In this document: positions 9,637 to 19,158 of the stretch, in pieces | How the letters are laid out: each line of letters begins with the position of its first letter | Position numbering within the stretch: position 1 is the stretch's first letter | DNA from: Hydrogenophaga pseudoflava | GTDB taxonomy: Bacteria > Pseudomonadota > Gammaproteobacteria > Burkholderiales > Burkholderiaceae_C | Direction: 5' to 3' | DNA: 64,000 bases | NCBI RefSeq assembly: GCF_031020795.1 | Contig: NZ_JAVHJP010000001.1 | Location: forward strand, 966,751-1,030,750 | Notes under the pieces: generated by a model | What the model saw: the letters and a program-made list of their open reading frames with translations, nothing else | The model's database searches: none | What the model was told of the DNA's origin: nothing | Program-made: the position numbers and the translations under genes

Positions 9637-10692
9637 TCACTTGAAGTTGTACTGGACGCCGACGCCCAGGTACATCAGCTCTTTCCACGAACGAGCTTCA
9701 TCGGAGCTCTTCTTCAGGAACACGTCGAAGTCGCTGCGCAGGGACAGGTTCTTGCTGAACGCGTGGGTCAGGCCCAGGCCCAGGGTCGGGCGGGTCTGCG
9801 TGCCCTCCAGGGCGTCGGTATGCTTCACACGGGCCACGCCGGCCTTGCCGAACAGGCGGGTGGCTTCACCCAGGTCGGTGCCGACGGTGCCACGCAGGCC
9901 CAGGGCGCTGACCTTGGACTCCAGACCGTTCTCGAAGTCGTGACCCTTGCCGAACTGGGCGAAGGCTTCCGCACCCCAGAGCTTGTTGAACTGGTAGCCG
10001 GCGCCCAGTTGCAGGGCGGGCTTGGTGTCGTGGTCGTTGTGCTGGGCGATGCCGTCGATCGGGCCGTTGCCCACCAAGTCGCGCTGGGCGCCGACGGTGC
10101 CGAAGACGTACGGGAAGGCGACGACTTCCGCGGCCTTGGGCACCACCGGGGTGGGTGCAGGCACCGGAGCGGGCGCCGGCGCAACCGCCACCGGGGCGGG
10201 CGGGGGGACCACGGCGGGCGCGGGTGCCGGAACGGCCAGGGGAGTGGGGCGCGGCAGCAGGTCGGAGAAGTGGTTGTCGCACTGGCGCATGGTCACGCGC
10301 ACGATCTTGCCGCTGGCGTCCTTGTACGCGTTGACTTCCATGTTCGGGCTGAACGGGATCCACTTGCCCTGCAGCGCCTTGCTCACACCGCCACGGCCGC
10401 GGGCGGTGGCCACGCCCTTGTCGCAGGCGCCCTTGCTGTAGTTGGGGCTCAGGTCCTTGAGCAGCATCGGGGAGACCGAGGCTTCGCCAGCGCGCAGCTT
10501 GGGCTTCTGCTTGGTCTGGGGCTTGTAGAACTTGGCGGAGCCGTTCTGGATGGCGGCGTCGCAGGCCTCGGGCGTGGCGTAGCCGGTGTTGCCGTCGCGG
10601 TCGGTCGTCATGCCGGCGGTCTGGGCCGTGGCGACGGAGGCGATGGAAACCAGCATGGACGCCAGGGCGACCCGATGAATAGCAAAGGACAT
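9637..10692 (-). CDS. OmpA-like outer-membrane beta-barrel protein
   Basis: 351-residue exported protein. A signal peptide (cleavage near SVATA-QTAG) is followed by a domain of about 130 residues rich in Lys and Cys, a Pro/Ala-rich linker (about 145-185), and an eight-strand-type barrel of alternating hydrophobic residues ending in YNFK with a terminal-region Phe. No C-terminal OmpA peptidoglycan-binding domain is seen, so the order differs from classical OmpA. ATG 10692 has GGAG eight bases upstream. Role is probably structural or adhesion; not certain. Confidence 0.7.
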   Translation of the reverse strand: MSFAIHRVALASMLVSIASVATAQTAGMTTDRDGNTGYATPEACDAAIQNGSAKFYKPQTKQKPKLRAGEASVSPMLLKDLSPNYSKGACDKGVATARGRGGVSKALQGKWIPFSPNMEVNAYKDASGKIVRVTMRQCDNHFSDLLPRPTPLAVPAPAPAVVPPPAPVAVAPAPAPVPAPTPVVPKAAEVVAFPYVFGTVGAQRDLVGNGPIDGIAQHNDHDTKPALQLGAGYQFNKLWGAEAFAQFGKGHDFENGLESKVSALGLRGTVGTDLGEATRLFGKAGVARVKHTDALEGTQTRPTLGLGLTHAFSKNLSLRSDFDVFLKKSSDEARSWKELMYLGVGVQYNFK

Positions 10693-10886
10693 AAAGGACT
10701 CCAAATAAAATTGATGTTTTTCCCAGGCTGTGCCGCTGCAAGGGCACAACAGGATGGTGCGGCGCAACAGAGGCCGCCCACGCAGGCCGAAAGTGTACCT
10801 TTCGACCTAAATCCGCCTGTAACAAGCCGCAATCTTGCGGGTTTTGACTATCGACTTGTGCATTGCAGCATACCGCAGTGCGAACC

Positions 10887-10905
10887 TGTTGCTTTTGACG
10901 CAACA
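10887..10905. promoter_or_regulatory. Inverted repeat upstream of ttcA
   Basis: Perfect 6-bp arms TGTTGC and GCAACA flank a 7-base spacer, 23 bases before the ttcA start. The 10693-10928 interval otherwise shows only the porin leader and AT-richer promoter-like DNA. It could be an operator or an RNA leader hairpin; nothing in the sequence decides this. Confidence 0.3.
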
Positions 10906-10928
10906 CCGCCCGGCCCGAGGCCCGACCG

Positions 10929-11855
10929 ATGACCCCTGAAAAACTCGCCTTCGAAAACAAGAAACTCGAAAAACGCCTGTGCCGGGAGGTCGGCCGCGCC
11001 ATCGTGGACTACAACATGATCGAGGAAGGCGACCGCGTGATGGTCTGCCTCTCGGGCGGCAAGGACAGCTACGGCCTGCTCGACATCCTGATGAAGCTGC
11101 AGAAGCGCGCGCCGGTGAACTTCGAGCTGATCGCGGTCAACCTGGACCAGAAGCAGCCCGGCTTCCCCGACCACATCCTGCCCGAGTACCTGTCCAGGCT
11201 CGGCATCAAGTACCACATCGAAACGCAGGACACCTACTCCATCGTCAAGGAGAAGATCGAGCCGGGCAAGACCATGTGCAGCCTGTGCTCGCGCCTGCGC
11301 CGCGGCATCCTCTACCGCGTGGCGCGCGAACTGGGCTGCACCAAGATCGCGTTGGGCCACCACCGGGACGACATGTTGCAGACCCTGTTCCTGAACATGT
11401 TCTTCGGCGGCAAGCTCAAGGGCATGCCGGCCAAGCTGGTCAGCGACAACGGTGAGTTCATGGTGATCCGCCCGCTGGCCTACGTGCCCGAAAAGGACCT
11501 GATCCGCTGGGCCGAGGCACGCCAGTTCCCCATCATCCCCTGCACGCTCTGTGGCAGCCAGGAGAACCTGCAGCGCAAGCAGGTGGGCAACCTGCTGCGC
11601 GACTGGGACAAGCAGTTCCCCGGCCGGCTGGAGAACATGCTGCACGCCCTGCAGCACGTCGTGCCCAGCCACCTCATGGACCGCTCGCTCTACCCCTTCC
11701 AGACCCTCAAGACCACCGGCGCGCCGGTGGAAGACGGCGACCTGGCCTTCGACGAGGAGCCGCTGGAGGCGCCCCCGCGCGTGGCGGACGAGGACGCGGA
11801 CGAAGGGAACGCGCCGGTGCCGCGCACGGTCATACCGATTGCCGCCACCACCTGA
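10929..11855 (+). CDS. ttcA: tRNA 2-thiocytidine(32) synthetase
   Basis: 308-residue TtcA, the iron-sulfur enzyme that thiolates cytidine 32 of certain tRNAs. The PP-loop ATPase motif is SGGKDS (about 41-46). The cluster cysteines lie in [10 protein letters not shown] and CTLCGSQ, and [10 protein letters not shown] is also characteristic. The C-terminal 40 residues are acidic and low-complexity, an extension beyond the core family length. It is followed by a lipoprotein gene on the same strand. Confidence 0.93.
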   Translation: MTPEKLAFENKKLEKRLCREVGRAIVDYNMIEEGDRVMVCLSGGKDSYGLLDILMKLQKRAPVNFELIAVNLDQKQPGFPDHILPEYLSRLGIKYHIETQDTYSIVKEKIEPGKTMCSLCSRLRRGILYRVARELGCTKIALGHHRDDMLQTLFLNMFFGGKLKGMPAKLVSDNGEFMVIRPLAYVPEKDLIRWAEARQFPIIPCTLCGSQENLQRKQVGNLLRDWDKQFPGRLENMLHALQHVVPSHLMDRSLYPFQTLKTTGAPVEDGDLAFDEEPLEAPPRVADEDADEGNAPVPRTVIPIAATT

Positions 11856-11895
11856 CCCCGGTGCCGTGCCAGACGCCCACCCAGCCGGAGGACCC

Positions 11896-12537
11896 ATGAC
11901 CCGCCTTGCCCTCACCCTGCTGACCACCCTCGCACTGGCCGGCTGCGCCGGCACCTACCGCGTGGACAACGCGGTGCAGAGCTACGCGCACTGGTCGGCC
12001 GACATCCCCACCGGCGCAGCGGGCACACCGGCCGCGGCGGTGCCCAAGGCCCCGCAGACCTACCGTTTCGAGCGACTGCCGTCGCAGCGGGAGGGCGGGC
12101 CCGCCGAAGACCAGAACCGGCTGGAGGCCTGGACCCGGACCGTGCTGGAGACACACGGCTGGACGGTCGCCGAGGCGCCGGCCAACGCCCCTTGGCGCGT
12201 GCAGGTCACGGCCAGCTCGGTGCGCAACGCGCGCAGCCCCTGGGACGACCCCTGGGGCGGCTGGCGCTTCAGAGGCCAGGTCGTGGCCGGCAACGGCCAG
12301 TTCTTCTGGGCCCCCATGTTCATGGTGCCGATGGACATGCCCTGGTACGAGCGCAAGGTGGCGGTGGTGGTCCGCGACGCGGCCTCGGGCCGTGTGGTCT
12401 ACGAGACCCAGGCCAGCCACGACGGCCGCTGGAACAGCACCCCGGCGCTCTGGCAGGCCATGCTGCAGGCGGCGCTCAACGGCTTTCCGGTGCCCCCGGC
12501 CGGGCCCCGCCAGGTCGACGTCGATCTGCCGCGCTGA
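11896..12537 (+). CDS. DUF4136-type lipoprotein
   Basis: 213-residue protein with a lipoprotein signal ending in the lipobox LALAGC. The mature part resembles DUF4136 envelope lipoproteins: YRFERLPSQ near the start, an ENRLEAW-like helix (here QNRLEAWTRTV), and a C-terminal segment with WYERKVAVVVRDAASG and WQAMLQAAL. A GGAGG ribosome site sits five bases before the ATG. Function of the family is unknown. Confidence 0.75.
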   Translation: MTRLALTLLTTLALAGCAGTYRVDNAVQSYAHWSADIPTGAAGTPAAAVPKAPQTYRFERLPSQREGGPAEDQNRLEAWTRTVLETHGWTVAEAPANAPWRVQVTASSVRNARSPWDDPWGGWRFRGQVVAGNGQFFWAPMFMVPMDMPWYERKVAVVVRDAASGRVVYETQASHDGRWNSTPALWQAMLQAALNGFPVPPAGPRQVDVDLPR

Positions 12538-12552
12538 CCCGGGCCAGCCCCC

Positions 12553-14520
12553 TCAGCGCGACGGCGGCTCGATCAGGGCACGCACCGCATCGGCCAGCGC
12601 GTCCATGCTGTCCTGCTTGCCCAGCACGTCGGTCACCCCCGCAGCGGCCGCGGCGCCGAGCAGCGCCTCGTTCACATGCCCCGAGACGATGGCGATGCGC
12701 AGCCCGGGCCGAAGCGCATGCACCGCCTGCGCCAGCTCCACGCCGCTCATGCCCGGCATGTTGTGGTCGGTCACGCACAGGTCCACCGGCTCCTGGCTGC
12801 TGCGGAACCAGGCCAGGGCCTCCTCCCCGGACAGAAAGGTGCTGACCCGGTGGCCGTGCTTGCGCAGCAGCCGCCCCGCCAGGAACACCAGCGCCTCGTA
12901 GTCGTCCACGTAGACGATGTGCCGCCCCGGCACCGCGGCGACGGCGGGCGGCGGCGCCGTTGGCGCGGGCGTCTCGGCGTCGGCCGCACCGGAGGCCAGC
13001 GGCAGGTAGACATCGAAGCGCGAGCCTTCGCCCGGCGTGCTGTGCAGCGTGATCGCCCCCTGGTGCGCCTTGACGATGCCGTGCACCACCGACAGCCCCA
13101 GCCCGGTGCCCCTGCCGGGCGCCTTGGTGGTGAAGAAGGGCTCGAACACGCGCCGCTGCGTCGCCTCGTCCATGCCCGGGCCGTTGTCGGCCACGCTCAG
13201 CAGGGCATAGGCGCCGGGCGGCAGATGGCCCAGCCGCAGGGCCTGGACCGCGTCCAGCTCCACCTCGTCGAGCCCCACGGTGATGTCGCCCGGGCGCTCA
13301 TCCAGCGCCTGCCAGGCATTGGTGCACAGGTTCATCAGCACCTGCTGCACCTGCGTCGCGTCGGCCAGCACCGGCAGCGGCGACGGGGCCAGGCGGGCCG
13401 TCAGCCGCACGCCCGCGGGCAGCAGCGAGCGCATCAGCCGCAGTGCCTCGTTCACCAGCGGCTTGAGCGGCTGGCGCTGCAGTTCCTGCGTCTGGCGCCG
13501 GCTGAAGGCCAGGATCTGCTGCACCAGCTGGCGCGCGCGCACGGCCGCGCGGTGGATCTCGGCCAGGCTTTCCTGGGCGGCATGGCCCGGCCCCACGTCC
13601 TCGCGCGCCAGGGCCAGGTTGCCCAGGATCGCGGCCAGCAGGTTGTTGAAGTCGTGCGCCACGCCGCCGGCCAGGGTGCCGATGGCCTCCATCTTCTGCG
13701 ACTCGCGCAGCTGCGCCTCCAGCGCCCGCTGCTGTGCCTCGGCCTGCTTGAGCTCGGTGATGTCGGTGTGGGTGCCCACCATGCGCAGCGGGCGGCCGCC
13801 CGCGTCGCGCGCGATCACCATGCCACGCGAGAGCACCCACTTCCAGGTGCCGTCCTTGCAGCGGATGCGGTACTCGTTGCGGTAGAGCGGGCTGCGGCCG
13901 TCGAAATGCGCCTGCCGGTCGGCCTGCATCTGGGCCAAATCGTCGGGGTGCGTGCGTTCATCCAGTTCCTGCGCGCGCGGGGCCAGCTCCTCGCCGGAGT
14001 AGCCGTACATGGCCAAGATGCGCGGCGACACGTATTCCTCGCCGGTCACCAGGTTCCAGTCCCAGACGCCATCGCCCGCGCTGTCCAGCGCAAGCTTCCA
14101 GAGCGCCTCGCTGTCCCTCAGCGCGAGCTCGGCCTGCATGCGCTCGCTGATGTCCTCGACCGTCCCCTCGTAGTAGAGCAGCCGCCCCTGCGGGTCGTAC
14201 ACCCCGTGGGCGTTCTCGTTCACCCAGCGGTGCTCGCGGTCGCAGTGGCGCACCACCTCGGAGACGAAGCCGCGCACAAAGCCTTCGCGCACCAGCTGCG
14301 CCTGGAACTCGGCCCGGCGCCCGGGCTGCAGGTACCAGTCGCTGGCCGCCCGGTTCACGTCGGCCAGCATGGCCTGTTCGTCGTCGTAGCCGTTGAGCAG
14401 CACCAGCGCGGGGTTGGCGCGCAGCATCACGCCGTCCCTGGAACTGCGGTAGGCACCGATCGGCAGGAACTGGAACAGCGACGAAAAATCCGCCACGCGG
14501 GCGTCGTGGTGCTCGGGCAT
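12553..14520 (-). CDS. Hybrid sensor histidine kinase (PAS-PAS-HisKA-HATPase-REC)
   Basis: 655-residue soluble hybrid kinase. Two PAS/PAC sensor domains (about 13-135 and 140-265) are followed by a phosphoacceptor helix with GGVAHDFNNLL (His near 290), an ATPase domain with DNGPGMDE and GTGLGLSVV, and a C-terminal receiver with YVDD and the phosphoacceptor Asp in VTDHNMPGMSG. There are no transmembrane segments, so it senses an internal signal through PAS. No output regulator is adjacent, so it is an orphan whose receiver may relay to a distant partner. Confidence 0.88.
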   Translation of the reverse strand: MPEHHDARVADFSSLFQFLPIGAYRSSRDGVMLRANPALVLLNGYDDEQAMLADVNRAASDWYLQPGRRAEFQAQLVREGFVRGFVSEVVRHCDREHRWVNENAHGVYDPQGRLLYYEGTVEDISERMQAELALRDSEALWKLALDSAGDGVWDWNLVTGEEYVSPRILAMYGYSGEELAPRAQELDERTHPDDLAQMQADRQAHFDGRSPLYRNEYRIRCKDGTWKWVLSRGMVIARDAGGRPLRMVGTHTDITELKQAEAQQRALEAQLRESQKMEAIGTLAGGVAHDFNNLLAAILGNLALAREDVGPGHAAQESLAEIHRAAVRARQLVQQILAFSRRQTQELQRQPLKPLVNEALRLMRSLLPAGVRLTARLAPSPLPVLADATQVQQVLMNLCTNAWQALDERPGDITVGLDEVELDAVQALRLGHLPPGAYALLSVADNGPGMDEATQRRVFEPFFTTKAPGRGTGLGLSVVHGIVKAHQGAITLHSTPGEGSRFDVYLPLASGAADAETPAPTAPPPAVAAVPGRHIVYVDDYEALVFLAGRLLRKHGHRVSTFLSGEEALAWFRSSQEPVDLCVTDHNMPGMSGVELAQAVHALRPGLRIAIVSGHVNEALLGAAAAAGVTDVLGKQDSMDALADAVRALIEPPSR

Positions 14521-14630
14521 CGCCGCACATTGTGTCTCGCCCGGTGATCCGCCCGCATCTGCCGGTTGTCCGGTGGTCAGACCGTCGGTCCGGCGCTACA
14601 GTGGCCGCTTTCTTCCCCGAGGGCTTTTTC

Positions 14631-15269
14631 TTGCACGTCACCCGCATCATCGCCGTGCGCCATGGCGAAACCGACTGGAACCGCGACACCCGCATCCAGG
14701 GCCACACCGACATCGCGCTGTCCGACAGGGGCCGCTGGCAGGCCGAGCGCCTGGCACAGGCCCTGCGCGACGAACCCATCGCCGCGTTCTACGCCAGCGA
14801 CCTCTCGCGCGCCTTCGACACCGCCAGCACCACGGCCCGCGCGCACGGCAAGCCGGTGCAGGCCCACCGGGGCCTGCGCGAACGTGCCTTCGGCCGCTTC
14901 GAGGGCCTGACCTGGGCCGAGATCGAGGCCCACCATCCGCAGGACGCCCTGGCCTGGCGCAAACGCGTGCCCGAGTTTGCCCCGCCCGGCGGTGAGTCGC
15001 TGGTGCAGCTGCGCGAGCGCGTGGTGGCCGCGGTCGACGAGATCGCGGCGCGCCACCCCGGCGAGCAGCTGATGCTGGTGGCGCACGGCGGTGTGCTGGA
15101 CATCCTCTACCGCGCCGCCACGCGGCTGGAGCTGCAGGCGCCGCGCACCTGGGACCTGAGCAACACCGCGGTCAACCGCCTGCTCTGGACACCCGAAGGC
15201 CTGGGCCTGGTCGGCTGGGCCGACACCGGCCACCTGCAGGACGGCGCGCTGGACGAGAGCACCACCTGA
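14631..15269 (+). CDS. Histidine phosphatase family protein (GpmB-like)
   Basis: 212-residue phosphoglycerate-mutase/phosphatase superfamily enzyme. The phosphorylated His is in VRHGETDWN, the catalytic acid in RERAFGRFEG, and the second His in VAHGGVLD. The open frame reaches back to 14532, but homology begins at HVTRIIAVRHGE. A TTG at 14631 with GAGG eight bases before it is the likely start, since no ATG fits. The substrate is unknown; related proteins dephosphorylate sugar phosphates or the alpha-ribazole precursor of cobalamin. Confidence 0.83.
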   Translation: MHVTRIIAVRHGETDWNRDTRIQGHTDIALSDRGRWQAERLAQALRDEPIAAFYASDLSRAFDTASTTARAHGKPVQAHRGLRERAFGRFEGLTWAEIEAHHPQDALAWRKRVPEFAPPGGESLVQLRERVVAAVDEIAARHPGEQLMLVAHGGVLDILYRAATRLELQAPRTWDLSNTAVNRLLWTPEGLGLVGWADTGHLQDGALDESTT

Positions 15270-15285
15270 ACCACCCCGGCCGCCC

Positions 15286-17013
15286 ATGAGCCCCAACCAG
15301 GTCATCGTGCTCGCCACGCCGGTGTTCCTGCTGCTGATCGCGCTCGAGTTCTGGGTGGGCCGGCGGCGCGGCCGCAACACCTACGCGCTGGCGGACACGC
15401 TCAACAGCGTCGGTCTGGGCATGCTCAGCCGCGTGGCCGACGTGTTCACCCTCGCGCTGCGCCTGGGCATCTACGTCTGGGTGCAGGACCACGCCGCGCT
15501 CTGGCGCGACGACGCCTTCTGGACCTCGCCCGCCGGCTGGCTGCTGGCCCTGGTGTTCTACGACTTCCTGTACTACTGGAACCACCGCCTTGGCCACGAG
15601 GTGGGCGTGCTCTGGGCCGCGCACGTGGTGCACCACCAGAGCCAGCACTACAACCTCTCGACCGCGCTGCGCCAGCCCGCCAGCTACGCGCTGCTGGGCT
15701 GGGTGTTCTACCTGCCGATGGCGCTGGCGGGTGTGCCGCCGCTGGTGTTCGCGGTGGTGGGCCTGGTGGACCTGCTCTACCAGTTCTGGATCCACACCGA
15801 GCAGATCGGCTCGCTGGGCCCTTTCGACCGCTGGTTCGCTTCACCCTCGAACCACCGCGTGCACCACGCGGTGAACGGCCGCTACCTGGACAAGAACTAC
15901 GGCGGCATCCTGATGCTCTGGGACCACCTGTTCGGCAGCTTCGAGCCCGAAGACCCGAAAGAGCCCTGCGTCTACGGCACACGCAAGCCGCTGGACAGCT
16001 GGGACCCGGTGTGGGCCAACGCCGAGGTCTACGCCGCGCAGGCCCGCGACAGCGCGCACACGGCCCGCTGGCGCGACCGGCTGCGCACCTGGCTCCGACC
16101 GCCCGGCTGGCGCGCGGCCGATGTGGCGGCGCGCTGGCCCGCCCCGGCCTTCGACCTCGCGACCGTGCAGCGCTTCGACCCACCCGCCGCACGGGGCACG
16201 CAGGCGCTGGCGGCGCTGGTGTTCGTGCTGCTGCTCGGCGGCGTCGCCTTCTTCCTCTGGACCGCCGACGCTCGACCCCTGACCGGCAACCTGCCCTGGA
16301 CCGCCGCCCTGCTGGCCGGTCTCTGGGCGCAGGGCGCGCTGCTGCAGGGGCGCATCGGCCCCGGCCTGGCGCTGATGGTCCTCAGCGCCGCAGTGGCCAC
16401 GCTTGCCGCCGCCGAAGGCTGGACCGGGCTGCACCGGGTGTTCAAGCCACTGACCATGCTGGTCGCCATCGGCCTGGTGTTGCGCGCGGACGGGCGCGGC
16501 CGAGGCTGGCTGCTGGCTGCACTCGTCGGCTCGCTCGTGGGCGACGCCTTCCTGATGTTCGACGGCTTCTTCATTGCCGGCCTGGCCTCGTTCCTGCTGG
16601 CCCACCTGGCCTACATCGTGCGCCTGCGGTCCGACGCCCCGTGGTTCGCCGACCGGCGGGCGCTGTGGGCGGTGGGCGCCGTGGGCCTGGCGATGTACGC
16701 GCTGCTCTGGAGCGGAGGTCCCTGGGGCGGCGGTCTGCCGGCGGGCCTGCGAGCGCCGGTGGCGGCCTATGTGCTCGCCATCGCACTGATGGCGTCGCAG
16801 GCCCTGGGGCGGGCCCGTGTACATGCGAGCCCGGCGGCCTGGTGCGTGGCGGCGGGTGCCCTGTGCTTCATGGCCAGCGATGCCTTGCTGGCGACCGACC
16901 GCTTCCTCGTGCCGCTGCCGGCGCGCGACCTGCTGGTGCTCGCGAGCTACTACGCGGCGCAGTGCCTGATGGTGGCCGGCCTGCTGCGCGAGGCGCCGCG
17001 TCAGGGCGCGTAG
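15286..17013 (+). CDS. Fusion of alkylglycerol-monooxygenase-like and YhhN (lysoplasmalogenase-like) membrane domains
   Basis: 575-residue multi-pass membrane protein. Residues 1-230 form a fatty-acid-hydroxylase (di-iron) domain with histidine boxes HRLGH (100-104), HVVHH (113-117) and HRVHH (190-194), plus NLSTALRQ, YQFWIHTE and LDKNYGG. These extra signatures match alkylglycerol monooxygenase (TMEM195) rather than sterol desaturases. Residues about 310-570 are a second multi-helix domain of YhhN/TMEM86 type, with DAFLMFDGFF and a matching FMASDALLATDRF repeat; TMEM86B and YhhN hydrolyse vinyl-ether lysolipids. Both domain families act on ether lipids, so a bifunctional ether-lipid-cleaving enzyme is a reasonable inference. 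Confidence 0.82.
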   Translation: MSPNQVIVLATPVFLLLIALEFWVGRRRGRNTYALADTLNSVGLGMLSRVADVFTLALRLGIYVWVQDHAALWRDDAFWTSPAGWLLALVFYDFLYYWNHRLGHEVGVLWAAHVVHHQSQHYNLSTALRQPASYALLGWVFYLPMALAGVPPLVFAVVGLVDLLYQFWIHTEQIGSLGPFDRWFASPSNHRVHHAVNGRYLDKNYGGILMLWDHLFGSFEPEDPKEPCVYGTRKPLDSWDPVWANAEVYAAQARDSAHTARWRDRLRTWLRPPGWRAADVAARWPAPAFDLATVQRFDPPAARGTQALAALVFVLLLGGVAFFLWTADARPLTGNLPWTAALLAGLWAQGALLQGRIGPGLALMVLSAAVATLAAAEGWTGLHRVFKPLTMLVAIGLVLRADGRGRGWLLAALVGSLVGDAFLMFDGFFIAGLASFLLAHLAYIVRLRSDAPWFADRRALWAVGAVGLAMYALLWSGGPWGGGLPAGLRAPVAAYVLAIALMASQALGRARVHASPAAWCVAAGALCFMASDALLATDRFLVPLPARDLLVLASYYAAQCLMVAGLLREAPRQGA

Positions 17014-18002
17014 ACCCGGGCTTCCAGGCCCAGCGCCCGCACCTTTGCCGCCGCCTGCTCGGCCTGTTCGCGCCGCTCGAAGGGTCCCACCCGCACGCGG
17101 GTGAGCGGACCGCGCGCCGACTCGATGGGGTCCTCCAGCACGGGCAAGCCGGCGTCCACCAGCAGCGATCTCGCCCGCTCGGCGTTGGCTTCCCGGGCGA
17201 ACATGCCCACGTTGACGCCGAAGCCCCGTGGTCGGGGCCGGAGCACCGGCTCCGCGGGTGGGGGCGCGGGCGCCGCGGCCGGCTCGGCGGACACGGCCAC
17301 CACCGCCGGGACCGGGGGTTGAACGGGGGGCTCGGGCGCAGGTGCCGCCGGTGCAACCTCGGTCGGTGCGGCCTCGGCCGGCGACACCGCGGCAGGAGCC
17401 GACGCGGGCTGCAGCGGCGGTCGCACCGGCCGCTGAACCTGCACCTCGTCCACCACGGGCGGACGCCACCGCTGCCAGACCACCCCCGCCAGCAGCACGA
17501 CCACCAGCAGGACCGCCGCCGCGGCCACACGGCCCGCAAAAGCCCAGGCGAGCGCCGAACGCTCCAGCCGCTGCACCGCTTCCTGGAAGCTGTCGGCCTC
17601 CTCGACCGCAGTGGCCACCCGGTCGCGCAGCCCCCGGTGCAGGAACGCCATGCCCCACAGGCCGGGCAGCGCGCACCACAGCACCACGGCCGACACCGTC
17701 AGTCCGACCTGAATGCCCGTGGGCACACCCTCCGCGCGCATCCAGAGCCAGCCCAGCGCCGCCACCGCCGCCAGCGCCAGTCCGGCCTGCGCCAGCACCG
17801 CGTCCCACAGGCGCCAGTACACCAGCCAGGCCAGCTGGCCCAGCGCGGCGCGCGTGTTCCAGACCATGGCCGAGCGACCGCGCTCTTCGAAACGGGCGAT
17901 GACCGGCAGGTAGGCGCCGGCACCGGACGGACCCAGGGCCGCGCGGTACAGCGTCGCGGCGCTGGCCGGCAGTCCCGTCGGGTCGTCCTGCGCCCTGTCC
18001 AC
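17001..18002 (-). CDS. Membrane protein with C-terminal SPOR domain
   Basis: 333-residue protein. The N-terminal 130 residues hold two or three hydrophobic helices and resemble DUF2628. A further transmembrane helix (about 160-178) is followed by a long Pro/Ala/Val linker and a C-terminal SPOR domain (about 260-333, GFGVNVGMFAREANAERA and VRVGPFERREQA). SPOR domains bind denuded peptidoglycan at division sites, so an envelope role is likely. The GTG at 18002 lies one base past the ruvB stop, so translation is probably coupled. Its 3' end overlaps the AGMO-YhhN gene by 13 bases, tail to tail. Confidence 0.72.
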   Translation of the reverse strand: MDRAQDDPTGLPASAATLYRAALGPSGAGAYLPVIARFEERGRSAMVWNTRAALGQLAWLVYWRLWDAVLAQAGLALAAVAALGWLWMRAEGVPTGIQVGLTVSAVVLWCALPGLWGMAFLHRGLRDRVATAVEEADSFQEAVQRLERSALAWAFAGRVAAAAVLLVVVLLAGVVWQRWRPPVVDEVQVQRPVRPPLQPASAPAAVSPAEAAPTEVAPAAPAPEPPVQPPVPAVVAVSAEPAAAPAPPPAEPVLRPRPRGFGVNVGMFAREANAERARSLLVDAGLPVLEDPIESARGPLTRVRVGPFERREQAEQAAAKVRALGLEARVYAP

Positions 18003-18003
18003 G

Positions 18004-19062
18004 TCAGCCGGCGTCCTGGAACAGCTGGTCGCCGGATGCCGGCGGCGCCACGCCCAGGTGGCGGTAGGCGGCCAGCGTGGCGGTGCGCCCGCGCGGCGTG
18101 CGCTGCAGGTAGCCCTGCTGGATCAGGTAGGGCTCGATCACGTCCTCGATGGTGTCGCGCTCCTCGCCGATGCTGGCAGCGATGTTGTCCAGCCCCACCG
18201 GACCGCCGTCGAAGCGGTGGATCACCGCCTCCAGCAGCTTGCGGTCCATCAGGTCGAAGCCCTGCGGGTCGACGTCCAGCATGGTCAGCGCGCGGCCCGC
18301 GATGTCGGCCGTGATGCGGCCGTCACCCTTCACGTCGGCGAAGTCGCGCACGCGGCGCAGCAGGCGGTTGGCGATGCGGGGCGTGCCGCGCGAACGGCGC
18401 GCGATCTCGAACGAGCCGGCGGCATCGATGGGCGCGTTCAGCAGACCAGCGCTGCGCGTGACGATGCGCGAGAGCTCTTCGGCGGTGTAGAACTCCAGCC
18501 GCGCGACGATGCCGAAGCGGTCGCGCAGCGGGTTGGTGAGCATGCCGGCGCGGGTGGTGGCGCCGACCAGGGTGAAAGGCTGCAGGTCCAGCTTGATGCT
18601 GCGCGCCGCCGGCCCCTCGCCGATCATGATGTCGATCTGGTAGTCCTCCAGCGCGGGGTAGAGGATTTCCTCGACCACCGGCGAGAGCCGGTGGATCTCG
18701 TCGATGAACAGCACGTCGTTGGGTTCCAGGTTGGTCAGCAGCGCCGCCAGGTCCTTGGGCTTTTCCAGCACCGGGCCGCTGGTCTGGCGCAGGTTCACCC
18801 CGAGTTCCTGCGCAATGATGTGCGAGAGCGTGGTCTTGCCCAGGCCGGGCGGCCCGAACAGCAGCACATGGTCCAGCGCCTCGGCGCGCTTCTTGGCCGC
18901 GCCGATGAAGATCTCCAGCTGCTCGCGCACCTTCTGCTGGCCCACGTATTCGTCCAGCAGCTTGGGGCGCAGCGCGCGCTCGATCGCTTCTTCCTTGGGC
19001 GAAAAAGTGGTGGCTGAAACGACCCGCGGTGCGGGGGCGAAATCGTCGGTCTGGATACTCAC
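18004..19062 (-). CDS. ruvB: Holliday junction branch migration helicase RuvB
   Basis: 352-residue AAA+ motor of the RuvABC resolvasome. The protein has [18 protein letters not shown] N-terminus, Walker [10 protein letters not shown], Walker [11 protein letters not shown], sensor GATTRAGML and the C-terminal winged helix RTPRGR. The start is a GTG at 19062 with a weak ribosome site. ruvA is not adjacent but lies about 2.2 kb away on the same strand, separated by a convergent carbonic anhydrase and a lipoprotein gene. The usual ruvC-ruvA-ruvB cluster is therefore split. Confidence 0.97.
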   Translation of the reverse strand: MSIQTDDFAPAPRVVSATTFSPKEEAIERALRPKLLDEYVGQQKVREQLEIFIGAAKKRAEALDHVLLFGPPGLGKTTLSHIIAQELGVNLRQTSGPVLEKPKDLAALLTNLEPNDVLFIDEIHRLSPVVEEILYPALEDYQIDIMIGEGPAARSIKLDLQPFTLVGATTRAGMLTNPLRDRFGIVARLEFYTAEELSRIVTRSAGLLNAPIDAAGSFEIARRSRGTPRIANRLLRRVRDFADVKGDGRITADIAGRALTMLDVDPQGFDLMDRKLLEAVIHRFDGGPVGLDNIAASIGEERDTIEDVIEPYLIQQGYLQRTPRGRTATLAAYRHLGVAPPASGDQLFQDAG

Positions 19063-19158
19063 GGAGCCGACTATACAGGCCTGTTTCCGGGGCCTGGCTC
19101 AAGTCGGTGGCGCCGGCTGCCGATACCCGGAACACCCCCGTTTCACGACCCGCCCGCC

